NCBI GenBank assembly: GCA_045658985.1
Contig: JAZOWC010000003.1
Location: 1 to 54,668 of the forward strand
Reading direction: 5' to 3'
DNA: 54,668 bases
From: RGIG3513 sp045658985
GTDB taxonomy: Bacteria; Bacillota; Clostridia; Oscillospirales; Butyricicoccaceae
Below are positions 39,525-47,765 of the stretch, in pieces. The translations under genes were made by a program, and so were the position numbers. Numbering within the stretch: the first letter of the stretch is position 1; each line of letters opens with the position of its first letter. The notes under the pieces were generated by a model, which was not told where the DNA came from, made no database searches, and worked only from the letters and a program-made list of their open reading frames with translations.

Positions 39525-41255
39525 TCAGCCGCCGCTGACCGTTATTACCGCCGCCGTCATATCGTCAAGCGCTCTGCCCGAGGTCAGCTCACGGCACAAA
39601 GAGGCGGCAGGCGCCGAAAAATCCTCCGGCTCGCGGGCGCCGTCGGTCATCATCACTATCCGGTCACCGGGAGAGAGCAGGCAGGTCAGGCACTCCCCCT
39701 CTCCGCCCAATCCTGCGGGCAGGGACTGGCGCCACACCTTCTGCACTCTTCCGCCCCGCACTATGTAGGATGGCTGGGCACCGTATTTGACAAACAGACA
39801 TCTGCCGCAGATCAGGTCTATCTCCACCATATCCAAGGTGGCAAACCCCGCCGAGTCCACCTGCGCCTCCAGAGCGCTGCACAGTGCCTGCGCCGCCGAG
39901 GACAGAGACACCCCCGCCTGCACAAGTCCGATCACGGCATCGGCGGCGGCACAGCTGAGACGGCCGGCTTTTTCCCCCGTGCCCATTCCGTCGGACAGAA
40001 TGACTATCTGCCGCTTGTCGGGAGTGACCATATGCCTGCAGCAATCTCCGCTGATGCGCTCACGCTCTTTCGCCACGCAGGCGCTGTCCACCTGCACCGA
40101 CAACCGTCCCTCTATGAAGTATCTCAGCGCCTTTCCCGACGGGGTATCAACGCATCCTCCGTACGTGACCGTGCAGCCGATGGCAAGACTGAGGCTGGAC
40201 GTGACCGCCGAAATGTCCTCGCTGTGCCAGCCTGCGTTCAAAAACACCGTGAGAACTATCCGCTCTCCGTCAAAAACCGTACTGCAGTCGCCGCGGCCGA
40301 AATAGCCTTTTGCCACCCCCTCGGCTTTGCGCCTGACGAGGCTCATAAACTCCTCACGGGTGCCCGAGTCGCCCTTTGCGTCACGGATCAGGTCGGCTAT
40401 GCAGTCGTACTGTTTTTTCATCAGAGCACAGCTTTGCTGCTGCTTCTTTTTGGCATTCTCGCGGGCACGGAGGCCCGCGACGCGCAGATTTATCTCACTG
40501 CACAGCCGCGAACTGCGGGGGCATTTGTGCGCCAGCGGCTCGGGCAGTTCCTGCTCGGTAAGCGGCTTGCCCGACACGACCGTGTCGCGGATGCGGTCTA
40601 TGGCTCGGCGGGTTTGGGGATAGGCGGCGCTCCAGCAGTCCTTGGAGCTTTGGCAGGTGGAGCACACGCTGTCAAATGCCCATTCCAGCGCGTTGTCCAC
40701 CGTCTTGGTAGGCGCATAGGACGCCTGATGCTCAACGATGTCACCCAGCTTTCTCAGCGCGCCCGAGATAGGCGGATCGGCGGCAGGCGGAGGGGTTGAC
40801 ACGCCTGCGGCAGACATATATTCCTCGGCCGCAAGACAGAGCACACCCGTAAGCAGCGCCTCCAGAAGCAGGCCGCCCATCCCCCGCACAAGCCCCCGCA
40901 CCATCACCGAGGGGATTTTGACGCAAAACAGCGACACCGAGATGCACAGGGGCATAAACAGGCGGTTTTTGCCCACGGGTGTGTCGCGGAGCACCACGCG
41001 GCAGGCAAAGCAGATCATAATGGCGGCGGCATACAAAACTCCGCCTCGGCTCAGCGCGCACAGACTGCCCAAAAATGCCCCCGCACAGCGCAGGGCAGAG
41101 TCTTTTTTGCCGGAAAGGCCGTAGACTATGCCAAAAGGTCGGGCATCCCCCACGCGCAAAAATGCCAGAGCCACGCCGACGGCAAACCGGGCGGCGGCGC
41201 CGATATGCAGTCTGCTCAAAGGTCTCAGTAGCTTGTCCAAAACTGCGGTATTCAT
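39525..41255 (-). CDS. spoIIE: SpoIIE-like PP2C phosphatase, short form
   Basis: A 576-aa protein with several membrane helices in residues about 20-145, a middle region (about 180-330) and a C-terminal PP2C-type phosphatase domain (about 370-576) with ILSDGMGTGEKA and IVMMTDGARE. In sporulating Firmicutes SpoIIE dephosphorylates the anti-anti-sigma SpoIIAA to activate sigma-F and takes part in asymmetric division. This copy is clearly shorter than the about 800-aa form of Bacillus, mainly because it has a smaller membrane region. AGAGGA precedes the ATG. Confidence 0.85.
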   Translation of the reverse strand: MNTAVLDKLLRPLSRLHIGAAARFAVGVALAFLRVGDARPFGIVYGLSGKKDSALRCAGAFLGSLCALSRGGVLYAAAIMICFACRVVLRDTPVGKNRLFMPLCISVSLFCVKIPSVMVRGLVRGMGGLLLEALLTGVLCLAAEEYMSAAGVSTPPPAADPPISGALRKLGDIVEHQASYAPTKTVDNALEWAFDSVCSTCQSSKDCWSAAYPQTRRAIDRIRDTVVSGKPLTEQELPEPLAHKCPRSSRLCSEINLRVAGLRARENAKKKQQQSCALMKKQYDCIADLIRDAKGDSGTREEFMSLVRRKAEGVAKGYFGRGDCSTVFDGERIVLTVFLNAGWHSEDISAVTSSLSLAIGCTVTYGGCVDTPSGKALRYFIEGRLSVQVDSACVAKERERISGDCCRHMVTPDKRQIVILSDGMGTGEKAGRLSCAAADAVIGLVQAGVSLSSAAQALCSALEAQVDSAGFATLDMVEIDLICGRCLFVKYGAQPSYIVRGGRVQKVWRQSLPAGLGGEGECLTCLLSPGDRIVMMTDGAREPEDFSAPAASLCRELTSGRALDDMTAAVITVSGG

Positions 41256-41348
41256 ATTATCATCCTCTTTTGGTCGTTTGACAGAATTCTATACTTCAAA
41301 AGCCGCAGAAAAAGGCGGGAAATATACCCCATCTGCGGAAATAACCGC

Positions 41349-41377
41349 TTGCCCCGCGGGATAGTTTGTAGTAGAAT
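41349..41377 (+). promoter_or_regulatory. Promoter of the symporter/ceramidase-like operon
   Basis: TTGCCC (41349-41354), 17-bp spacer, TAGAAT (41372-41377). Transcription near 41384 rules out in-frame starts upstream of 41406. Confidence 0.6.
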
Positions 41378-41405
41378 TACATCGATAGAAGAATCTGAAA
41401 GTGAG

Positions 41406-42917
41406 ATGCAATCTATGACTCTCTCGGCGATGCACATATTGGGTATCTGCCTCACGCTGGTGCTGATCGCACTGGTGGGCGCCGCCTCGGGCAAAAAGGT
41501 AAAAAACGCCTCCGACTTTGAGCGCGGCGGCGGAAAAGCAGGCAGTATGATAGTTGCCGGCACCATAATCGGTACGCTGGTGGGCGGTCAGTCCACGGTT
41601 GGCACGGCACAGCTGGCGTTCAGCTTCGGACTGAGTGCGTGGTGGTTCACTCTGGGCTCGGGTCTCGGCTGTCTTGCGCTGGCTCTCGGCTACTCAAGAA
41701 GCATGCGCCACAGCGGCAGCACCACTCTGGTGGGAGTCATCTCGGGCGAATACGGCAAGAGTGCAGGCTTTGCAGCCTCGGCGCTCAGCGCGCTGGGCAG
41801 CTTTTTCAGCCTGCTGAGCAATATGCTGGCCTGCTCGGCTCTGCTGTGCGCCATTCTGCCAGTCAATATTTTTACCGCGCTTATGATATCGGTTATTCTG
41901 GCTTCGGCCTACGTTATTTTCGGCGGCGTTTGGGGCGCAGGCATGGGCGGCGTGCTCAAGCTGATACTTCTGTGCCTCGCCTGCCTGATCGGCGCGGTGC
42001 TGGTGCTGTATCTCAGCGGCGGCAGTGTTATGGAGCCTCTGAGCCAATTGCTTGACGGCACGGTCATGGGCTCTGTTGCCGGTCTGGACGCGGGCGAAAC
42101 GGCGAGGGAGCATTTTGTCAGCCTTGTGTCCCGCGGTGTCAAAAAAGACCTGGGCTCGGGTATTTCGCTGATACTGGGCGTACTGTCCACACAGACCTAT
42201 GCTCAGGCCATATGGAGCGCAAAGAGCGACAAGAGCGCCAAAAAAGGTGCGCTCATCAGCGCCTTTGTCATCCCCCCTATCGGTGTGGCCTGCATCCTCA
42301 TCGGTCTGTATATGCGCGCCCACTATATCACCACGGCTGAAATAGCCGCTTTGGCCCAGCTGGGTCAGGCTATTCCCGAGGGAATGCGCGAGATCGCAAG
42401 CTCCTCTCAGGCATTCCCCGCATTCGTACTCAATCATATGCCCAAGCTCCTTGGCGGCACCGTGCTCGGCACTCTGCTGATCACCATAGTGGGCGGCGGC
42501 GCAGGTCTGGCTCTCGGTATCGCCACCATACTGTCGGGTGATATACTCAAAAAGCTCACCCACCGCTTCGACTCCCCCAAAGCCTCCCTGCTGCTTCTGC
42601 GAGTGCTTATAGTCATTATTCTCGCCTCCGCCGCCTGCGGCGCGGGAATGGTACCCGGCGCGGTCATCAACGACTTTGGATTCCTGTCCATGGCTCTGCG
42701 CGCGGCGGTCATATTCGTGCCATTCAGCTGTGCGCTGTTTATGAAGGGCAGGATCGCCAAACAATGTGCCGTTGTATCTATTATTGCAGGCCCCGCCACG
42801 GTTATTGCGGGCAACCTGCTCTCTGTCCCCTTTGATCCCCTTGTACTCGGCATTCTGGTCTGCGCGGCAGTGATGGCTGTGGGCGCAGTAATCAACCGCA
42901 AAACCGCACGTCTGTAA
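41406..42917 (+). CDS. Sodium:solute symporter family permease
   Basis: A 503-aa membrane protein with about 13 helices of the SSS/LeuT-like fold. The N-terminal unwound region GTIIGTLVGGQSTVG (residues about 40-54) matches the sodium/substrate site of this family, with a second conserved stretch at STQTYAQAIWSA. The substrate cannot be read from sequence. ATG at 41406 or 41415 is possible; both follow AAGTGAG and lie after the promoter. It is followed after 18 bp by a ceramidase-like hydrolase, suggesting the pair handles one class of compound. Confidence 0.85.
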   Translation: MQSMTLSAMHILGICLTLVLIALVGAASGKKVKNASDFERGGGKAGSMIVAGTIIGTLVGGQSTVGTAQLAFSFGLSAWWFTLGSGLGCLALALGYSRSMRHSGSTTLVGVISGEYGKSAGFAASALSALGSFFSLLSNMLACSALLCAILPVNIFTALMISVILASAYVIFGGVWGAGMGGVLKLILLCLACLIGAVLVLYLSGGSVMEPLSQLLDGTVMGSVAGLDAGETAREHFVSLVSRGVKKDLGSGISLILGVLSTQTYAQAIWSAKSDKSAKKGALISAFVIPPIGVACILIGLYMRAHYITTAEIAALAQLGQAIPEGMREIASSSQAFPAFVLNHMPKLLGGTVLGTLLITIVGGGAGLALGIATILSGDILKKLTHRFDSPKASLLLLRVLIVIILASAACGAGMVPGAVINDFGFLSMALRAAVIFVPFSCALFMKGRIAKQCAVVSIIAGPATVIAGNLLSVPFDPLVLGILVCAAVMAVGAVINRKTARL

Positions 42918-42935
42918 TCAAAAAGGAGCATAATT

Positions 42936-44315
42936 ATGAGCAAGCTTTATGCAGGATATGCACGCACCGTGGTCACACCGCCTCTCGGAATAGGTATGGC
43001 GGGGTATTTTGAGCAGAGGGATTCGGACAAGATCCTCGACGAGCTGGAGCTTGTTATGCTCGCACTCAGGCAGGGAGACAAAACGGTGATCATGGGGGCT
43101 CTGGATCAGTGCGCTCTCGCCACCGACGTCTGCGACTCCTACCGTCAGGCCATCTCGGACAGAACGGGCGTGCCGCTTGATGGAATATTCCTCCACGCCA
43201 CCCACACTCACACGGGCCCCTACGCCTCCCCCCGAAATATTCTGGACAAGTATCAGACCGATGAGGCCTATGCCCGTGCCGCCAAGATAGAAGAAAACAT
43301 CAAACGCCTGACAAAACACATGGCCGACACCGCCGAGGCTGCAATAGCCGACCTCAAAGAAGCCAAGGTCGGCTATCAGGTATCGACTGCGCCCAACGTG
43401 GCATTCATCCGCCGCTACCGTATGGCTGACGGAAGCATCCGCACCAATCCCGGCGTGAACAATCCCGACATCGTCGCCCCCATCGGCGAGGCCGATCAGC
43501 GGGTCAACGTAGTGAGGTTTGACCGCGAGGGTGCAAAGAGCATCGCGGTGATAAACTTCGGCAACCATCCCGACACGGTGGGCGGCTGCGGAATATCGGC
43601 GGACTGGCCCGGATTTGCCCGCCGCGAACTGGAAAAAGCTCTGCCCGACACGCTGGCCGTTGTATTCAACGGCGCGCAGGGAGACGTCAACCACATCAAC
43701 GTACATCCCGAGCAGGGTTACTACAACAATAACACCGCCCCCAAAGGCACTCCCCGCGGCCACAATCACGCGCGGTTCATAGGCAGATCGGTGGCAGGCG
43801 CGGTGCTTCAGGTATGGGACATCGTCAAATACGCCGAGTCTCCCCGTCTGCGCTATGCACAGAGACTCATTGATCTGCCCTCCAATATGCCCACCGAAAA
43901 GGACGATATGCAGAAAGCCTATCACTACCGCGATCTGTATCTGTCGGGCAGGCAGAATGAGATACCCGGCACGGGTATGCTCCGCACCACCTATATTGCC
44001 GAGGCAATGCGTCTGTGCCGCCTCGAGCACGGCCCCTCAAGCTACAAAATGCGTCTGAGCGCCGTGTGCATAGGCGACGTGGCCTTCCTCGGCATACCCG
44101 GCGAGCCTTTTACGGGCATCGGCGTGGGAATCAAGGAGGCCAAAGGCTGGGGCACCGTCTGCCCCTGCTGTCTGACCAACGGCGGTATGGGATACATCCC
44201 CATGCGCGACTCCTATATCGAGGGCGGGTACGAAGCCAAAAACTCCAACCTGCGCGAGGGCTGTGCCGAGCTTATAGTTGAAGAGGCCAAAAAGCTGCTG
44301 AGTGAGCTGCGGTAA
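42936..44315 (+). CDS. Neutral/alkaline ceramidase-like hydrolase, cytoplasmic
   Basis: A 459-aa protein similar to the N-terminal catalytic domain of neutral ceramidases. Zinc-type ligands and active-site blocks are visible: HATHTHTGP (near 87-95), NFGNHPDTV (near 209-217) and GAQGDVNH (near 249-256), with GEPFTGIG and YEAKNSNLREG in the C-terminal half. It lacks a signal peptide and the immunoglobulin-like C-terminal domain of true ceramidases, so the substrate is probably an intracellular amide or ester rather than a lipid taken from outside. Coupled to the symporter gene; ribosome site AAAAGGAG. Confidence 0.85.
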   Translation: MSKLYAGYARTVVTPPLGIGMAGYFEQRDSDKILDELELVMLALRQGDKTVIMGALDQCALATDVCDSYRQAISDRTGVPLDGIFLHATHTHTGPYASPRNILDKYQTDEAYARAAKIEENIKRLTKHMADTAEAAIADLKEAKVGYQVSTAPNVAFIRRYRMADGSIRTNPGVNNPDIVAPIGEADQRVNVVRFDREGAKSIAVINFGNHPDTVGGCGISADWPGFARRELEKALPDTLAVVFNGAQGDVNHINVHPEQGYYNNNTAPKGTPRGHNHARFIGRSVAGAVLQVWDIVKYAESPRLRYAQRLIDLPSNMPTEKDDMQKAYHYRDLYLSGRQNEIPGTGMLRTTYIAEAMRLCRLEHGPSSYKMRLSAVCIGDVAFLGIPGEPFTGIGVGIKEAKGWGTVCPCCLTNGGMGYIPMRDSYIEGGYEAKNSNLREGCAELIVEEAKKLLSELR

Positions 44316-44332
44316 CCGTAATACAAAAAAGA

Positions 44333-44367
44333 GGCTTTCGCCGCCTGTGCGGTGAAAGCCTTGTTTT
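44333..44367. terminator. Terminator after the ceramidase-like gene
   Basis: A 12-bp stem with one G-T pair (44333-44344 with 44349-44360), loop CTGT, then TTGTTTTTTT on plus. The minus strand also has TTTTTTG after the stem, so it can close the ECF S-component gene as well. Confidence 0.88.
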
Positions 44368-44372
44368 TTTGG

Positions 44373-44927
44373 TTATTCGGTTTTGAGCAGTTTGTATTTC
44401 TGCAGAAGCAGGATGATGATGGGCACCAGCACGATCTGGCAGATTATGCCGGGAACGGCGGTGGTGAAGGCACCCGAGATAAACATGGCAAAGGTGAAGC
44501 TGCCGCCCTTGATGCCTGCAAACACCAGCCGCGCACATCCCCACACCACTCTGCCCAGCACCATACTGGTGAGCAGGGAGAGGTATATGCCCCACGGCTT
44601 TTTGGGCAGGAGCTTGTACATCAGGCCGATAACGAGGCCGTAGGTGCACAGTTCAAACGCCATACTCAGTCCCATGGGGAATATGGGCGGCATACCGAAC
44701 ATTGCATATCTCAGCAGAGGTGCCGTCAATCCCACGGCGGCGCCCCACAGCGGGCCGCAGACCACACCGCAGAGCAGTACGGGCAGGTGCATGGGGGCAA
44801 GCATCTGGCCTATCTGCTGGATCTGTCCGGTGACAAAGGGCAGCAGCAGACACAGCGCCAAAAACATTCCCGACAGAACAAGCTTGCGGATATGTTTTTT
44901 GTTTTGGATGTCAAGTCTGATTTGCAT
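44373..44927 (-). CDS. ECF transporter S component (vitamin-type), substrate unknown
   Basis: A 184-aa membrane protein with six predicted helices and the alanine/glycine-rich helix 1 (LVLSGMFLALCLLLP) used by S components to contact EcfT. The block MLAPMHLPVLLCGVVCGP is shared with several ECF S proteins. The EcfA/EcfT energising genes are not nearby, so it likely uses a shared module. It lies 14 bp after the GltS-family gene. No vitamin riboswitch is visible upstream. Confidence 0.82.
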   Translation of the reverse strand: MQIRLDIQNKKHIRKLVLSGMFLALCLLLPFVTGQIQQIGQMLAPMHLPVLLCGVVCGPLWGAAVGLTAPLLRYAMFGMPPIFPMGLSMAFELCTYGLVIGLMYKLLPKKPWGIYLSLLTSMVLGRVVWGCARLVFAGIKGGSFTFAMFISGAFTTAVPGIICQIVLVPIIILLLQKYKLLKTE

Positions 44928-44941
44928 TCAGGTTTCGCCTC

Positions 44942-46357
44942 TTATTTCTTTTTGCCTTTGAAAATGCTTTTTCTGAACAGAATGACGTTCATCGCCACAA
45001 ACAGCACTGCAAGCAGAACAAGGGTGAGGACGGTCATGCTGAGGCTCTTGGGGGACAGACCCAGCAGGAGCAGCATGGGGAAGCCGAACAGGATCGCCCA
45101 CAGCTGCTGATAGATCAGGTTATCCGAAGCGGGTGTCTCAAAGTTGGGGTCGATCTCGCGGAGCAGAATGACGCCCGTGCTTGCCGTGCCGGTCAGCATA
45201 CCGTAGAGGGAGATGAATGCCTCGTCACGGTAGGTGGGATACAGCTTGCGGCTGATGCCTTTGAGGTAGAAGAAGGTGATAAATCCGCCCAGAGCGGTGA
45301 GAATGATAAGGGGCAGTACGAACTCTTTGCGTCTGAATGCAGAGAGATTGATGGCGGCGATGGATGCCACAACCATCAGGTCAAACATTGTGCCCGAAAT
45401 ACGGGAAAGCATAAAGGGATTGCGGTATTCGCGCTTCATAATGCCCTTGAGCTTGAGGAAGCGGATGACCGACTTGACTATCATAGCCATCAGCGAGCCG
45501 AACAGGAAGTTAAATCCCCACACAAGAGGCTTGACAGTGCCGACGAAGAATCCGCCCAGAGCGTCACAGCCTATGGAGATCAGGTACATCAGTCCAAAGG
45601 TGAGGATATAGGTCAAAAACACCAGTCCGCACTGTACGGTCAGCTTGTCGAGGGATTCGGTGAGGGGGATCTCGCCCTTTTCGCAGACCTCGATAGCCGA
45701 GATGGAATCGGTCTGATCCTCAAACAGCTCACTGCGTATTCTGCCCTGCTTCTTCATGATCTGCAGGTAGATAACGCCGCCGATGGATGCCGCCACAAAG
45801 CCCATTGCGGCAACGGTCAGGCCGAAGCTTGCACCGTTCTCGAATGCGGGGTATGCGGTGGCAGTCTCATAGACGTGACCCCAGTTGTATGCCTGACCGG
45901 GGCCCTGACCGAAGCCCATGGGCAGAAGCAGACCGGCGTTGTTCCAGTTGCCGATGACGTAGGACAGACCAAAAGTCAGAGCCAGACCTGCCAGCGCCTG
46001 CACCAGATAGGTGGCAACGACGGTGACACCGGTGTTGAATATATCGGCACCCGAGCTTGAGCTGTTTTTGCGGTCGGTGGATTTGAGGCTGAGAGCAATA
46101 AATCCAAGACCCAGACAGTGATATGTAAACAGCTCCATGGTGAGTTTTTCAAACAGGGCGTAGCCTGTGATCTTTGTGTAGAGGAAGTTGGCTATCAGCA
46201 GGATAAAGCCGCCGATGACCGAGCTGGGTATGAGAGACTTGCGCAAAGGTACAATGGTGCGCCGCAGCAGATTTGCCAGCAGCATTGCGCCGAACAGCAC
46301 TCCCAACTCAATAATAAAGAACCATACGGACATATCCCAAAAACTGACACCGCCCAT
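44942..46357 (-). CDS. Sodium/glutamate symporter family (GltS-like)
   Basis: A 471-aa membrane protein with about ten to twelve helices and the two inverted glycine-rich re-entrant regions of the GltS/ESS family (GFGQGPGQAYNWG near 150-162 and GMLTGTASTGVILLRE in the C-terminal half). Family members co-transport glutamate with sodium, but this is longer than E. coli GltS and has a large cytoplasmic loop, so substrate is uncertain. ATG at 46357 follows AAGGGGAG; the longer frame to 46411 crosses the promoter -10. Confidence 0.88.
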   Translation of the reverse strand: MGGVSFWDMSVWFFIIELGVLFGAMLLANLLRRTIVPLRKSLIPSSVIGGFILLIANFLYTKITGYALFEKLTMELFTYHCLGLGFIALSLKSTDRKNSSSSGADIFNTGVTVVATYLVQALAGLALTFGLSYVIGNWNNAGLLLPMGFGQGPGQAYNWGHVYETATAYPAFENGASFGLTVAAMGFVAASIGGVIYLQIMKKQGRIRSELFEDQTDSISAIEVCEKGEIPLTESLDKLTVQCGLVFLTYILTFGLMYLISIGCDALGGFFVGTVKPLVWGFNFLFGSLMAMIVKSVIRFLKLKGIMKREYRNPFMLSRISGTMFDLMVVASIAAINLSAFRRKEFVLPLIILTALGGFITFFYLKGISRKLYPTYRDEAFISLYGMLTGTASTGVILLREIDPNFETPASDNLIYQQLWAILFGFPMLLLLGLSPKSLSMTVLTLVLLAVLFVAMNVILFRKSIFKGKKK

Positions 46358-46393
46358 ATTATTCTCCCCTTTCCTTGTTTGTATTGTGTATAT

Positions 46394-46423
46394 TTTATAC
46401 CAAACCCTCAAAAAAGTAAAGAA
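46394..46423 (-). promoter_or_regulatory. Promoter of the GltS-like/ECF S operon
   Basis: Minus-strand TATAAA (46394-46399) preceded by TGG (extended -10), with TTCTTT (46418-46423) 18 bp upstream. Confidence 0.5.
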
Positions 46424-46459
46424 AAACCCGCCGCAGACCCACCTGAAGTCGGTTTTGTA

Positions 46460-46488
46460 TTGTATTGCGGCAGGCTATGGTGTAGACT
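46460..46488 (+). promoter_or_regulatory. Promoter of ylmH
   Basis: TTGTAT (46460-46465), 17-bp spacer, TAGACT (46483-46488), 21 bp before the GTG start. Confidence 0.55.
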
Positions 46489-46509
46489 GAAACGGTAGGA
46501 AGTGATACT

Positions 46510-47304
46510 GTGAAAACAAAAAAAGAAACACTCGCCGCATTCGGCACAACCGATGAGGAAAGAACCCAGCTTGCGGCTATACTGGACAAGTGTGATGCCG
46601 CCTCCGGTCGCGGCGTGCCTGCATTCAGCAAGTTTCTCTCCCCCGAGATGCAGGCGCGGTGCAAGCGTATGCTCGACTCGCTGAAGGCAGACTACAGGAT
46701 ATTCGGCGGGGCTGAGGGCGCAGAGCGGTGCGTGGTATGCTTTTTGCCCGAGTGGGCGGACGAGAGCATGCTGAAGAGCGACGACGGCCCCATTGCGGCA
46801 ATACGCTCCGCCTTCCGCAGTGAGCGGGAGCTGACTCACAGAGATATTCTGGGCAGTCTGATGGGGCTGGGTCTGCAGCGGGAGGCTGTGGGCGATATAT
46901 ATCTGCAAGATGGTTGCTGTTACATCCTGCTTTTGCGGGAGATTGCGCCCTTTGTGGTGCAGAATATGACGAGCGCCGGCAGGGTAAGCCTGCGCCCCGA
47001 GCTTATTCCCCTGAGTATGCTGCCTGCCCGCGAGGTGAAGTTTGAGATCCGCCGCGACTCGGTAATGAGTATGCGGCTGGACGGCGTGGTGGCGGCGGCT
47101 TTCAATCTGTCACGGAGCAGTGCCGACGAACTGATCAAGGCCGGCAGGGTCAGCCTCGACCACACCGAATGCCTCAAAGGAGACAAAACCGTGCATTCGG
47201 GCAGTATAATCTCGGTGCGCGGCATGGGCAAGGTGCAGATAGAAGAAACGGGCACCACCTCCCGCCGCGGCAGAATGGGAATAGAGGTCAAAAAGTTTGT
47301 ATAA
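46510..47304 (+). CDS. ylmH: YlmH family S4 RNA-binding protein
   Basis: A 264-aa protein of normal YlmH length. The N-terminal and middle parts (about 1-175) include HRDILGSLMGLGLQREAVGDI and ends with the RRDS motif; an S4 RNA-binding domain (about 185-262) carries LDGVVAAAFNLSRSSADELI and GDKTVHSGSIISVRGMGK. YlmH relatives have been linked to ribosome rescue and to division in Gram-positives. Start is GTG after GTAGGAAGTG. Unlike the usual sepF-ylmG-ylmH-divIVA cluster, it stands alone here. Confidence 0.93.
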   Translation: MKTKKETLAAFGTTDEERTQLAAILDKCDAASGRGVPAFSKFLSPEMQARCKRMLDSLKADYRIFGGAEGAERCVVCFLPEWADESMLKSDDGPIAAIRSAFRSERELTHRDILGSLMGLGLQREAVGDIYLQDGCCYILLLREIAPFVVQNMTSAGRVSLRPELIPLSMLPAREVKFEIRRDSVMSMRLDGVVAAAFNLSRSSADELIKAGRVSLDHTECLKGDKTVHSGSIISVRGMGKVQIEETGTTSRRGRMGIEVKKFV

Positions 47305-47315
47305 ACGGGAGTCAA

Positions 47316-47364
47316 CCCCTCCGGCCGGCGAGAACGCCGGCCACCTCCCCTTGCAGGGGAGGCA
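47316..47364. repeat. Intergenic palindromic repeat, family B
   Basis: CCCCTCC, a perfect hairpin GGCCGGCG-AGAA-CGCCGGCC, then ACCTCCCCTTGCAGGGGAGG with its own hairpin. It sits 11 bp after the ylmH stop. Confidence 0.78.
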
Positions 47365-47383
47365 TGAGACGGGGCGACACGTG

Positions 47384-47534
47384 TGCCAAGAACAAAGATT
47401 TCGTGAATTATGCGAGAAACGCGAGCGAAGATGTGGTTTCCAAAAACCGCAGATTTTGTTCATATGCAACTAACCCGAGGGTCGGCAGTACGATAGGTCA
47501 GGCTTGCCAAGAACAAAGATTTCGTGAATTATGC
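47384..47534. repeat. Identical 30-nt direct repeats, 121 bp apart
   Basis: Copies at 47384-47413 and 47505-47534 are identical over 30 nt, starting TGCCAAGAAC and ending GAATTATGC. Similarity continues for about 15 nt more (GAAACGCGAGCG versus GCAACGCAGCCG). GGCAGTAC also recurs (47483 and 47553). No ORF links them. Confidence 0.75.
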
Positions 47535-47615
47535 AAGCAACGCAGCCGTTGGCAGTACTGTTTGTACGGCAATGGCTGCGTTGTGAAGCAGAAACGCGAA
47601 AGGTTTGTTCTTTTT

Positions 47616-47765
47616 TTATTTGTGGCAGGTGTCGCGCATTGCACAACCCGCACATCCGCAGGAGCAGCTGCGTTTGCCACGCTTTTTGTTGATTATCTGG
47701 GTTGCCGCCACGGCGATAAACACCGCCGCTACGGCAAACAGGGTTACAAGGGTCGGGATATTCAT
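47616..47765 (-). CDS. FeoB-associated Cys-rich membrane peptide
   Basis: A 49-aa peptide: a membrane helix (about 5-24) followed by a basic stretch (NKKRGKR) and the Cys-rich tail SCSCGCAGC with a last Cys near the end. Its ATG directly follows the feoB stop (TAA-ATG), with AAGGAG overlapping the end of feoB. This size, topology and position match the FeoB-associated Cys-rich membrane proteins of Firmicutes, thought to play the part of FeoC. The exact role (metal handling or FeoB regulation) is unproven. Confidence 0.85.
   Translation of the reverse strand: MNIPTLVTLFAVAAVFIAVAATQIINKKRGKRSCSCGCAGCAMRDTCHK

Larger units (their letters stand above)
47305..47615. other. Repeat-filled gap between ylmH and the feo operon; no gene
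   Basis: This 311-bp stretch contains a family B palindromic repeat (47316-47364) and two identical 30-nt direct repeats (47384-47413, 47505-47534). No convincing terminator for ylmH other than the family B hairpin is seen. Confidence 0.6.

Noticed and set aside
47384..47534. Direct repeats considered as a CRISPR remnant
   Set aside because: Only two copies 121 bp apart, no regular spacer length and no cas genes nearby.
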